A stretch of 64,000 bases of DNA from the NCBI GenBank assembly GCA_022570795.1, contig JAKUDP010000004.1:744001-808000 (forward strand), written 5' to 3'. A model generated the notes under the pieces. The model was not told where the DNA came from. It did no database searches and saw only the letters and a list, made by a program, of their open reading frames with translations. The position numbers and the translations under genes were made by a program. The stretch comes from Sphaerulina vaccinii. Lineage: Eukaryota > Ascomycota > Dothideomycetes > Mycosphaerellales > Mycosphaerellaceae. Shown here one piece after another: positions 40,300 to 50,670 of this stretch. Within the stretch, counting starts at the first letter, position 1. Every line of letters begins with the position of its first letter.

Positions 40300-40874
40300 G
40301 CTACATGGCGGTAAAGTAGACTCTTCGTATTACAAAGCATGCGCCGCAAAGATTTGCTTACAGGACGACAGCCGACAAGTCACACAATTCATGCGCATAG
40401 TCGTAATAGTCGTACGAGACGACTCCACCACCAATACGACCAGCTTCACGCAAGTAGCGGATACCTTCGAGGCGGCAGCAGTGCACTCAGTCAACGCCAT
40501 ACATCGCTCGGACAACTTCGATACGGTACGCGACAGACAGGCTGGAGCACGAGACCGCGGCGCCACCGATCTCGACAGCGAGACTCAACGCGGCAGCAGC
40601 GCAGTCTGGAGACGGCACCCTCTCATAGCAAGTCGACAGGACGGCGTCACGCCAGATCAGAGCAGCCTTGAAGTGCGCGCAACGAACACCAGTTGGCAGC
40701 GACACCTCCGCGACAAACAGCGCCCATCCTTTGGCATACCGAACGAGATGCGCACTGAGAACTCCATTCCGAAACACTGGCGTCGAAAAGATCACGGTTC
40801 ACACCCAAACACGATACCTTTCAAGTTGTTACATGATAGAGATATCTCCCAGCATCGCGTCGAAGAAGAAGGAG

Positions 40875-40930
40875 GCGCGCGAGCAAGCATTGGGGCAAGC
40901 AAGCATTGCGGCAAGCAAGAGTCAGGCAGG
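40875..40930. repeat. GCAAGCA-type low-complexity repeat
   Basis: Degenerate repeats of GCAAGCAAGCATTG and GGCAAGCAAG, followed by a GGCAGGGCAGGG run. Confidence 0.6.
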
Positions 40931-41164
40931 GCAGGGCTAGAGTCCCCAGGGCCCCTTTTTTCTCTGTGTGCCGATGAAGACTATGGCAGTGTGAGCAACG
41001 ACGCTGTAGAGACACGGATCGATTTGAGTTTGGGGATATTTCGCATCCAACCTATCAACAGGACGATCGGGTATGAGAACTGCGCATTCATCGGGGCTAT
41101 CACAGTCAAGAAGGAGAAACGTGAGCAGACATTGAAGAAGCAGAGGCTGAAATGCCTATCATAC

Positions 41165-42300
41165 CTAACTTTCTGCGTATTGGAGACGATGATGGCAGTA
41201 TAAGGAAAGACACTGTAGGGACACAACTTTCGAATGAGAATAGAGATACTTCTTATGGGGTACCTCGACAACATGACCCTCTCGATAGGTCTCCTCAGTC
41301 TCGCGGTGCCGAAGCTCATGATTGACCAAGACCAGAAGCTTGTCCTTTTGCGTCCCTGGGAGATGCGAGCGCAGGAAGACAGTATAGCCTCTGGCATAGT
41401 CCATATGATCCGGACGTGCATGACCACTCCAGGCTTAGCGAGGAGCCGAAAAAAGCTCGTGCCAGACTTGCCGGCGTCTCTTCCTCGGAGTCCATGATTC
41501 GCTGCTGGCTTCACGTTTTCGTAGATCCGCAATCGCGTTGCTCCACCGGTGGCAGTAGAGTCACTCCTAGTATAAGGCACTTCAGTGCCATTAGGGAGCA
41601 CCAAGATTGCCTGGTATACGATGGATCTGTCTGGACTCATTATCTCAGGCGAAGGACGCGGAACTTGCTTAAGTACGGCTAGACACAACGGGCCTGACGC
41701 CAATGCTGCTTGTGTCTCTGGCGTAACACCTTCAAGAGTGATAAGCTTGTCGACCTGCGCCAAAGAACGTCGTTGCCGCTTGGCCACTACTCGCCATGTG
41801 AGTGGTGATGTCGCCGCTTCGTGGCTACATGCCTCGAGAATGTATTTCAGTGTGGATTTGAAGGCAGACTGGTCTGTTGCACTTAGGGAGGTCGATGCTA
41901 ACTCCGCCGCGAGCTTCCCCAGGTCGATACTTGTGTATGCATCGGGATCGAATGAGTCTTCGGGGGTCATCGTACCCTCCAATCGTCTCCTGTTCAGTGG
42001 TCGGAGCCCATCCTGATCAACAATATCAGGCAAAGGGACATATTTAGCTCTTCTCCGAATCCGCGAAGCTGTGCCATCGGGCTCTTCGGTGTCTGCTTCA
42101 TATTCCTGCTCAACCATATCATCTTCCCACAACAGTTCGCCGTCTTCCCATGCGGTATCGACGTTGCCGTCGCCGAGGTCATGGTTATCGTCATCGTTTG
42201 GAAGCTTGGCACGCTTGATGCTTGACTCAATTGCTGGCTCAGGTGTGGAAGGTCTCTTCCCAGAGCGGAGTGCACGCATTGGCTGCATCGTTGAGTTCAT
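41165..42300 (-). CDS. Two-exon gene of unknown function in the gene-poor block
   Basis: Exon 1 starts at ATG 42288 or 42300 and encodes an acidic/basic N-terminus (KRPSTPEPAIESSIKRAKLP, a nuclear-signal-like stretch). A Glu/Asp-rich segment follows, then an ordered part (YTSIDLGKLAAELASTSLSA, LTWRVVAKRQRRSLAQVDKL). The frame continues as an odd hydrophobic tail. A 131-nt intron (41564-41434; GTGACT donor, T-rich tract before a CTAAG acceptor) would instead join it to WSGHARPDHMDYARGYTVFL and LPGTQKDKLLVLVNHELRHR in another frame, ending at 41165 with 330 residues. That second part is much more protein-like, so I prefer the splice; a frameshift is the alternative. A possible upstream exon (42484, MHRYLTPELLYDDLVQIVLK with a Cys-rich CKCYMCKVCDWC stretch) overlaps in a third frame. 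No family recognised. Confidence 0.45.
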
Positions 42301-42484
42301 ACATACACTTTCTTCCACTGCTGTTGGTCCACTCCTGACTACACCAGTCACACACCTTGCACATATAGCATTTGCACTGAAATACATTCTCTCTGGCTTT
42401 CCTTCGCTCATCCCTTGCTCTCTCCTTGAGTACAATCTGTACGAGGTCGTCGTATAACAACTCGGGCGTCAGGTACCGATGCAT

Positions 42485-45400
42485 AGGTCATCGGCATTAG
42501 CTCGCATCTTGCTCGAGTCGTGGTCCAAGATCCTAGTAGAGCATAGTCAGATTTTGTGAGCCTGGCTTCGAAGTGGGCACGATACTAGAAGGGTAGCAAA
42601 CAACGTCAGCATAGGAGTTGAACTGCGACTCCAGTCAAGTGTTCAAACTACTGCCAGTTTCAAGATTGCTATATCAATGTCAGACCCCAGCTTCGGCCCG
42701 ACGTGCATCGGCATCCACGGTGCTTGACAGCTGTGGTTGTTGCCGAGTCAGTGACTCGCATGATGCTCGCATGAAAGGCTCACAACTCTACATGTTCGAA
42801 GATTTGTTCTTCCGATGCCCGAGATGGCATTCCCAGTAATGTTGAGTGTGTCTGCGCTGGCCGTATTGGGAGAATCTCGATGCTGTCAGGCAGGAAATTT
42901 AGTGCCATGTCGATGAAATGATAGTGCTTTCCAGCAGGAATTACTTCATGTCATGCTGCCACACGCCAGGAAGTTGTCCGTGTATGAAATTCAGTGCTGT
43001 GAGTGTGCTCGATCTTGGTCGGCAGGCGCGATCCTTCAGTCTTCCAGAAGTGTAAGCTGCAAATTCATTGGGTCTCGGACTGGGCTGGAAATCTCATGTT
43101 TCGAGGTCAACCCATGTCCAAGCCACGTTCCGTTCATCTCGATGTTTTCGCATTCGGGTCGGACGACTTGAGTCGGAGCCTCAGACATCGCGATTCCGTT
43201 TCGCTTTTGTACTGATCATGTGGGTTGCACCAGCAACAAATGAAAATCACTACTCTTGTTAGCAGTCGGCAACAAGCAGCCATCGAGGGTATGCGCAGAC
43301 GTTGCCGGACCTGTCGCCGTGTAGGCTAGTTCGCCCAGAGCATCAAGCGTTCAGTAGTATTTTCTTGGTCGAAACGTTCAAACGGTCAACGGTGGTCTCT
43401 GATGCACCTCGGCAGGCAGCGGTTGTGTACCAGGAGGACATGCTGACATTTCCTTCTCGTAATCATATAAGCAGAGCTGGAGCTTGGCTGCTCGTTTGGT
43501 CACGCTGCTCTCCAGAAGCGCGTGGCATTGGTCCAACAACTCGAAGCAGACAGACCGAGATGAAGTCCCATCAGCCTTGCGCTTCAGCGCGTCTGTGGCT
43601 TGCCGCCCTAATGTTTATGCAAACCGCTTCTTGCCGTATCCGGTTACTGAGCAGGATGCGGCATCCTCGGGCCGTCATCAGAAGTCGAAAGACAACCGCG
43701 GTTCTGACACGCTTCAACACGCTTGTGAAGTCTATACAGAACTCAGTCCTGAACCAAAGTCATGAGCAAAAAGGACAGGCCATGTTCGATATGCCTGTCT
43801 GAAGAGTTCCAAAAGGATGTATTCCGCATGCTTTACGCTTGCTTGTGTTATTCCTGCTGTTGAGTTGAGTTCTATCTCGTGTATAGTTCGTGATGCTCAT
43901 TGAAATCGTAAGAGATGCTCCTTCAGTCATAGGAACTGCCTGCTCGGCGGCGCATGTGGCACAGCTCGATCGACGGAGCTACGTGAGCTCGAATCATTCC
44001 AGTCTGATGAAGTGCTTGACGATGCAGTTGGGAAAGCGCCTGGGTGTCTGGCTATGCGAGGCACTGTTTCGGGATGACATTCATTCGCGGTGTACTTCGG
44101 CAGCCTGCAGTGTTACACAATCTGATATTGTGCGCCACTGAAGACGTACGCATTTGGTCAGAAGCTGATATCGATCATGCGAAAGCAACGTCATGGCATC
44201 GCCGGTCGTCTTTGGAGCGATGAGTGCAGTTCTTGAAACATTCGAAGGAGTGCTGCTGCGGTGCCACGCCCTGCGTCCAGGGTAAATTTGGAACTGAATT
44301 GTAGGCGAATCGCAAGGACATGCTCGATGTAAGGAGCTTCTCACACGCGCTGCCACGCTCTCAACATCGGAGACACCTCGTGCACGCTGAAGACACGTTG
44401 GTGAGAGAGGAGTGGGTTCGCATCGAGAGCTGTCGGCCTTGCATTTCGTATGTAGATGTACTTCGGACAGCCTGTCGGAGATCATGAGAGTTTCACATCT
44501 TGAAGAGCGACGAAGAACCGATGGTCCGGGTGTGCCAGCTCCGTGGTGTTGCAAGCGACTGATGGAGGCCGCCGCCTCGTTCTGGGTCTGCAGTGGTCAG
44601 CGTGATAGAAGCACCAAAAGTGTTGCCACGGCCGCTGGATGGTGATGTTGGTGTGATCGTGGATTGCGATAGGAGTCGCTTCTGAAGTGCCGGAGCTGTC
44701 CACGGCAGCTTTGCTGCAGGTCGCCTGCATGTTCACATCACCGGACAGGCCCCTGCGACGATGCAGCTGGGTGGTGTGTTTTCGATCTTCGCACCACCTG
44801 CAGCGACACCGCCACCGCCATTCCATCAGCATCAAGCTATGGCATCGTCCATCAGTGCTCGGACGTCGTCCGCAAACAGCAGATGCGTTGCAAATGGTGT
44901 GGTAATAGTTAACAACGAATCCGTGCACAATAATGATTGTAGGCCTTCCGTCGAAAGTTTAGTGGGTCGCAGGCAAGAACCTTATTCGCTTGGAAGGCGC
45001 GTTCCTTGCAGCAAAGCAGGGGCCACCCGTCTTTCCGGACTCTAACTGAGACCATGAAAAGCAGGAACGGGGATGAGGAGAACAGAGACAGACATGCGAT
45101 GCCAGCTCTGGTGAAATCTTTGCATTCACGCGCCTGACCCATTCATCTCGCCCACATAGCAGTCATCAACATCACAACAACAACAATAACAATAACAACG
45201 ACGGAAACGGCACTGTACCACTCGAAAAGGCTGTCGCGTGGCCGAAGCATCGATTAAGGAGATTAACCCGTCGGGACGGACTCCCTCTGCCCCAAGATCT
45301 GCCTCTCTGCGCGTCCATTGGGAATACATCCACCTCGCCAACCACGCACACGCGCCGCCGTGTAGGAGCACACAAACACCTCCGGACGAACACTTGCACC

Positions 45401-45880
45401 AGCGACCAGCGACCGGCTGCACGATTCGACTCCCGACCCTCATCCACGCGAATACTCGAAACTCTGGTTGTTTGGAAAGGCAGCATTCCGCACGCTCTTC
45501 GGACTGCAGCACGAGAGAACGGGTACCTGCAGCGCGCGCACCACAATTGCTCTACCTACTCCAACCAGCGCCCGCGCTGTCGAGTACACACTGGCCAGCA
45601 TCGGAACTCTCGCGCCTCTGCACCACGCCCATTGGCAATGCTTAGTTGGGGGATTTGGAAGCTAGCGACATTACGCATCGGAGGACCAGCAGGCGCACAG
45701 CTCTCACTCAGTGTGCCTGTTCAGGGACGTTGAGCAGCGTGCAGTCTGCCCACGCAGCAATACAGATACGCTCCACAGAAGAAGGACGAAGGCTCGTCGT
45801 GTGCGTGTGAGGTCGCAGGGGCACTGGAGGCGCAACAGAGCCCCATAAACCTCGTGCCAGACTCAACCTACACTCGTTTT
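42485..45880. other. Gene-free region of 3.4 kb
   Basis: Many overlapping open frames of 60-166 codons on both strands have chance-like composition. I see no domain, RNA gene or transposon end. The last part holds the upstream region of the large gene at 45992. Confidence 0.5.
45172..45200. repeat. CAA/TAA microsatellite
   Basis: An imperfect (CAA)n/(TAA)n run of about 29 bp. Confidence 0.7.
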
Positions 45881-45991
45881 GTAAGTAATACCCTCGCACA
45901 TTGGCTAGTGTCTGAACGTCATGGACGACGCGGCGTGGTGGACACAATCTCACAATCGTTAAGAACCTCTACTGACTTACTCAGCTTTACC

Positions 45992-48900
45992 ATGAACAAA
46001 TTTCTAAAGAAAAAGGCCACGGATGGCCCAATCTCGAACGACGATGCGCTCAAGGCGCTGTCACAGCCACCTTCTCCAGCTCTGAAGAAGTCCTCCACTA
46101 GCAGATGGAAGAAGAACAAGAAGCCCGAGCCAGCGCCTCGACCACAGCTGGATGTTTCAATCGCACTACCCTCGACTGACGACTTCCGAACCAGTCTGCT
46201 AATGCCTAGTCTGTCGACACGATTCAGTATGCTACGGGAGCAGGACGATCCGAACTCACTCATGGGAAAAGCCAGCGACGATAGCGTGCTGCAGCCTGGG
46301 AGGCGGTCACGTTTGGGAGACTTCGGCTTCAGTCCTACGGGTCTATTCGACATCGCAGAAGTCTCATCACTCAACGGCTCCATTCGACCTCCATTCGCTA
46401 AGACAGGCAGTAGTCGAGGCGATTCTGCCATGTCTGAGGACGGTTATGGCAGCGAAGCTGACGCGCAGAGTGGCAGCATCATGCAACGATCTCGACCAGG
46501 AGAGGGCAACGTTCTGTTTGGAGGTCGCCAGAAGATCTACAAGATTTCTGGTAGTGGAATGAACTCCACGAAAAGCTTGGGAAGGCTTGTATATGACGAC
46601 GATGTTGGTATGTCAGCCTTCCAGAGATACCGGCAGAAGGAGAGAGACTACGATGCAAGCGAGCTCCCCCGAAGCTCAGATGAAAGTCAAATGTTCGAAT
46701 TCGGTTTGGACAAGGCCGAGCTGGACTTCCAGGATGATGATGGACAGCACTCCCTGCCGAACGATTCCGCCAAGGATCTCTGTCATTCGCCTTCATTGTC
46801 TTCATATGACAGAAAAAGATCAACAACGTCATCCGATGCGCGGTCAATAGCACGGTCGTCTACTGCAGCGACATCGATAGCTTCGCAGACGCCAGTAAGT
46901 GCAGCGCCATCACCCGCGCATGCACCCACAAACGCAATGACCCTGGCACCGGCCACGGCACCCATGCTGGATAGATCGAATACGAAGCCAAAACGGCTGT
47001 ACGAGCAAGGACTGGACCAACACCTCCAGGAGCAGCAGAGCACTGCTATGAGCCGACTGAACTCGATCCAGCGTCAGCGTGCTATGAGTGGAAAGAACAC
47101 GCCTCCCTTCTTGCACGGCACTAAGAGCGCCGGCAATCTGCAAGATCGATCACAGTCTCCGACTCTCGCCTTCCGATCACAGTCGCCACAATTGACGTCC
47201 TCGAACCTGTTGACTTCTTTCGGATCAGTCAAGCATGCAAACTCTGCGACATCGAGTCCGCTTCCTAGTGGACCACAGTCGCCGGTGGACGGTATCCAGG
47301 ACGAGGCTAATGTTCTAGCACAGGCATTGGAGCCTGCTGATCGTGGAAAGGCCACAGCAATGGGCGCTTTCAACAAACCAGCATACGCGTTTGACGAGCA
47401 GCAGTACCTGGAGCGCCAAAAGCAATTGCAGAGATCTGCCTCAAGTGCTGCCATCAAGAACAAGGGGCAACCACAATCGGCACTACAGCAGCGCCTCAAT
47501 GCATATGGCGAAGAGTCGCCTCGAGAGTCCAGCGAATCGACTGATACCTCGTCCCGCGAAAGGGCAGAATCTGCCTCTCGGAAGCATGAGGCAAGCAGTG
47601 CGTACAACGTTTTCCAGAGGGCGGTCAACCAATTTCCGACGAAAACCTCCCCTCCTCCTGTCAGCAAATCGCCTTTACCAGATACACATCGCACGTTCTT
47701 TGGCAATATCAGTGCGAGCGAAGACGAAGACGAGGAGGAAGAGTCGCAGATCGCCCACTCCTTCAATCAACCAGAGTATGGCTACGGTGGCTACCAAAGC
47801 AAGTGGCAGCCTACGATCCTTCCTTCTGTGTCTGAGCACCCTGCGATGAGAGGGCATAAGTCGCACTCTAGTCTTGCAGAAGAATCCGAGGAAGAAGAGG
47901 CGCCGAAGTCTCTGAGGAATGCGACCTCCTCGCGGTCGTTGAAGAACATCGCAGTGAGAAGGGATGCAGAAATTCCAAAAGCATTGGACTCACCGACTCT
48001 TCCTGGAGCTGAGTCGATGAGTGGAATGAATGGCATGATGCACCACCTACGGCAGAAGAGCAATCAGTCGTCGATCTACCCAGTGGACGAGCCCACTTCA
48101 GCTGAAGCGGCACCATCGAACGTGCCTGATTTGCCGTGGAATTCCAGCAAGACGGACTCATACGGAGCAGCTGTAGGTGCGCTCGATCCACTAGCATCAT
48201 TGCGCGACTCCCACTATACAGCCTCAAACCCTTGGGATCTCGATGAGGCTCATAGCCTTATGGATCGCGCAGATTCTAGCCAGAGCGACGCAAGCCCTCT
48301 AGATGGAACACGCCAGTCCAGCTTCTCGCTGTACCAGAACACAGCTTCCTCTTCCCGTCCGAATCTGAGCCGCGAGGACTCGGCCCTCACGGCCGCAGAT
48401 GAGGAAGCGCCAGCGTGGCAGCAGGAGCTGCGAAGACAACATACGCGGGATACCAGCAGTGCCACACAGGAAGGGCGCGATGCATTCTCGCGAGAGCTTG
48501 CGGCTCGACGAGAGGCTGTGAAGGAGAATCTGAGAAGTGTTGTGGAAACGAACAACAGCTCCAGAGCCAACAGCCCCGTGCCGGCACCACTTTCGACAGC
48601 AGGTAGCAATGGTCTCCGCGCTTTCGGCATGTTGAGAGCGAAGACTAGCAGAGAGTCGCTCGCACATATGCGCGATCACCCTTCGAAGGCGCTAAAGACC
48701 CTTGGAGCTGCTGGGAATCCCAGCTTGAGTGACTTAATGCAAGGCGACAGGAATGGTGACAGCCTTGACTTGGCACGTCCTCGTGGCGACTCGTCTACGA
48801 GACTGGCCATGCCACCCACATCACAGCACCCTGCCTTCAAGAATGGTCCCCCAGAAGGTTTCTCAGGAGGTGACAACAACGATGTTCCTCGAGAGCGCCA

Positions 48901-49804
48901 GCTTGCGTCTAGTAGATCAGCTGCTCAAATGAATGGTCGGAATCGAAGTCGCTCCAACTCGGCCACCACTGGTCGTTCGCGAAGTCACACTGGACCGTAT
49001 CGTGATGATCTGGAAAAGGCCATGATAGAGGGCCGCGGGTCGAGCTCCACCGCCCATGAGTTCACGCCAGATATGTCTCCCGCTTTGCCTCCTTCTGATC
49101 GCTCCAGCGATGGTCTGCGCACAGGCACGCACACGTACTTTGACCAGAGGAACGGACGCACGCTGCAAGCTGTGGACACACAGCTGGCCAACAACGTTCC
49201 CACGCCCGCGACAACACCATCGAGCCTTGCTCCCAACGTCTACACCCCAGGTCGTCCAGTACCTGTCGCGAATGCATACTCGGAGAACCACACACCACCG
49301 CTTTCTGCAACCAGTCCAGCTATGAGTCCAGCTGCAGCTGCTTTCGCCGCCGGCGTTCCTTTCCCTGCTCGCGGTGCAGGCTTGCGCAAGAGGACAATCA
49401 CCAAGTACGATATCTCAGAGCCGACACTCATCTCCTCAACTTCCAATGTCGACACTGTCGATTTGCCACCAGGCGCGTCTCTTCAAAACGGCAGAGAAGA
49501 TGCACCGCCCATCCCTCCCATCAATCCTCGACGTCGCGGGACTCGCAAGTTGTTCGGCATGGGAAGAGACTCGCCAGAGACCACACTCCCACAAGCGACA
49601 CGATCCGACCCTAATCTCCTATTGCAGACATCCCCAAAGCGCGAAGCGCAAATCCTTCCTGGCAATGTTGTGCGAATGCCAGCATTCGATCAGTCTCCTG
49701 TCATGCAACAGTATGGTGGCTTAAGTCCCACTCCTGGCTCTCCCGATCGGCCCCGAGGGTCTGGTCGCGCCGTCACCGCTCCCATTGATGGCGGTATGTT
49801 TTGA
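45992..49804 (+). CDS. Large disordered Pezizomycotina-conserved protein (1270 aa)
   Basis: Translation starts at ATG 45992 (MNKFLKKKATDGPISNDDAL). A probable 104-nt 5' UTR intron (45881-45984: GTAAGT, CTGAC, CTCAG) ends seven bases before it. One coding exon follows. The N-terminal 250 residues hold islands that I recall as conserved in mould hypothetical proteins: SIALPSTDDFRTSLLMPSLS, RFSMLREQDDPNSLMGKASD, RPGEGNVLFGGRQKIYKI and AFQRYRQKERDY. The rest is Ser/Pro/Gln-rich and disordered, with acidic (SASEDEDEEEESQ) and EESEEEEAPKS segments. A Gln-rich coiled part (QLQRSASSAAIKNKG) and C-terminal R-K-R-T-I-T-K-Y-D-I-S-E-P and RRGTRKLFGMGRDSP islands follow. No enzymatic domain. Many S/T-P sites suggest phosphoregulation. 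The function is unknown. Confidence 0.88.
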   Translation: MNKFLKKKATDGPISNDDALKALSQPPSPALKKSSTSRWKKNKKPEPAPRPQLDVSIALPSTDDFRTSLLMPSLSTRFSMLREQDDPNSLMGKASDDSVLQPGRRSRLGDFGFSPTGLFDIAEVSSLNGSIRPPFAKTGSSRGDSAMSEDGYGSEADAQSGSIMQRSRPGEGNVLFGGRQKIYKISGSGMNSTKSLGRLVYDDDVGMSAFQRYRQKERDYDASELPRSSDESQMFEFGLDKAELDFQDDDGQHSLPNDSAKDLCHSPSLSSYDRKRSTTSSDARSIARSSTAATSIASQTPVSAAPSPAHAPTNAMTLAPATAPMLDRSNTKPKRLYEQGLDQHLQEQQSTAMSRLNSIQRQRAMSGKNTPPFLHGTKSAGNLQDRSQSPTLAFRSQSPQLTSSNLLTSFGSVKHANSATSSPLPSGPQSPVDGIQDEANVLAQALEPADRGKATAMGAFNKPAYAFDEQQYLERQKQLQRSASSAAIKNKGQPQSALQQRLNAYGEESPRESSESTDTSSRERAESASRKHEASSAYNVFQRAVNQFPTKTSPPPVSKSPLPDTHRTFFGNISASEDEDEEEESQIAHSFNQPEYGYGGYQSKWQPTILPSVSEHPAMRGHKSHSSLAEESEEEEAPKSLRNATSSRSLKNIAVRRDAEIPKALDSPTLPGAESMSGMNGMMHHLRQKSNQSSIYPVDEPTSAEAAPSNVPDLPWNSSKTDSYGAAVGALDPLASLRDSHYTASNPWDLDEAHSLMDRADSSQSDASPLDGTRQSSFSLYQNTASSSRPNLSREDSALTAADEEAPAWQQELRRQHTRDTSSATQEGRDAFSRELAARREAVKENLRSVVETNNSSRANSPVPAPLSTAGSNGLRAFGMLRAKTSRESLAHMRDHPSKALKTLGAAGNPSLSDLMQGDRNGDSLDLARPRGDSSTRLAMPPTSQHPAFKNGPPEGFSGGDNNDVPRERQLASSRSAAQMNGRNRSRSNSATTGRSRSHTGPYRDDLEKAMIEGRGSSSTAHEFTPDMSPALPPSDRSSDGLRTGTHTYFDQRNGRTLQAVDTQLANNVPTPATTPSSLAPNVYTPGRPVPVANAYSENHTPPLSATSPAMSPAAAAFAAGVPFPARGAGLRKRTITKYDISEPTLISSTSNVDTVDLPPGASLQNGREDAPPIPPINPRRRGTRKLFGMGRDSPETTLPQATRSDPNLLLQTSPKREAQILPGNVVRMPAFDQSPVMQQYGGLSPTPGSPDRPRGSGRAVTAPIDGGMF

Positions 49805-50670
49805 TGACCAAACGAATCAGCTTTGATCTGTGATCAGCAATACCCAGCAACGATAGATACACGGCCGCTGCGATCCGGCGAACACTTTTCTCTTTACTCT
49901 TCAGTGTACATCTTTCCCGAGGACGGCAAGAATTCATCGTCCTTAACTGGTCCGTAATGGCGAGGTCCAGCCTTCCTCACATGTAAAATATGATAAGACG
50001 AGAACAACGGAATTCCATTGGCGTTTTTGCATTCTGAAAGAAGAAGAAGAGGTGGTGGAGAAGGTCGCGGTGTTCAACGATCCGTGATGGTGTACAAGAG
50101 CAGGTTGTGAAGAACAAGAAAAGAAAGGAAGTTGGCATCTTTGTCATTGATTTAGCGATTGCACACATGAGATACCACAAGAGCTGAGTCGTTTTAGTTT
50201 AACTCCATAGTGTGTAAGAGAGAGAATTCGAACTGGAAACAAAACCTGAAACGTGCACCGGAAAATTTCCAACAGTCGACTTGCCTATGACGATTCAGTA
50301 TGTGCCGTGTTGCTGTATGATATGCTTTTCGACTCCGGAAGATATATCGTTCCTCGTTTACTACGAACCGTTGCGGTGGTATAAAAACGCCTTGTACCAG
50401 CCACTATATATCTGTGACTAAATGACTACGCGTGAACTGCTGATTGTCATAACGAAAAGTATCTCGTACATAGGCCTTGAGGTCAGCTACGATCACTGTC
50501 TTGCTTCCGGAGAAGAATACTCTGTACAACGACATTTCATTCACAGCCTGACTATAGTAGTGGTATCAAAATGGTACCCTTGTCCATGCAATTTTCTCCG
50601 CATGCTATCACGTCTGCAGTAACGCGTCCCTAACAGCTTCACTCCTTTCCGCGAAGCTCGCATTTGATTG
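49805..50670. other. Convergent 3' region
   Basis: It lies between the ends of the large disordered-protein gene (+) and the AP-2 alpha gene (-). AT-rich with poly(A)-like and GAAGAA runs; no gene. Confidence 0.6.

Noticed and set aside
40370..40860. A protein-like minus-strand stretch interrupted by one or two stops (possible pseudogene)
   Set aside because: All three minus frames are unusually open here because of GC-rich sequence. I found no consistent intron or motif.
40298..41203. A 301-codon plus-strand open frame
   Set aside because: It begins inside the second direct repeat, has random-like composition, and overlaps the more protein-like minus-strand gene.
44482..44928. A minus-strand Cys/His/Trp-rich frame that might look like a zinc-binding protein
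   Set aside because: Cys and His spacing is irregular, and the opposite strand gives an equally long frame.
50340..50420. TATATATC run as a promoter
   Set aside because: It lies between two converging genes, so no downstream gene would use it.
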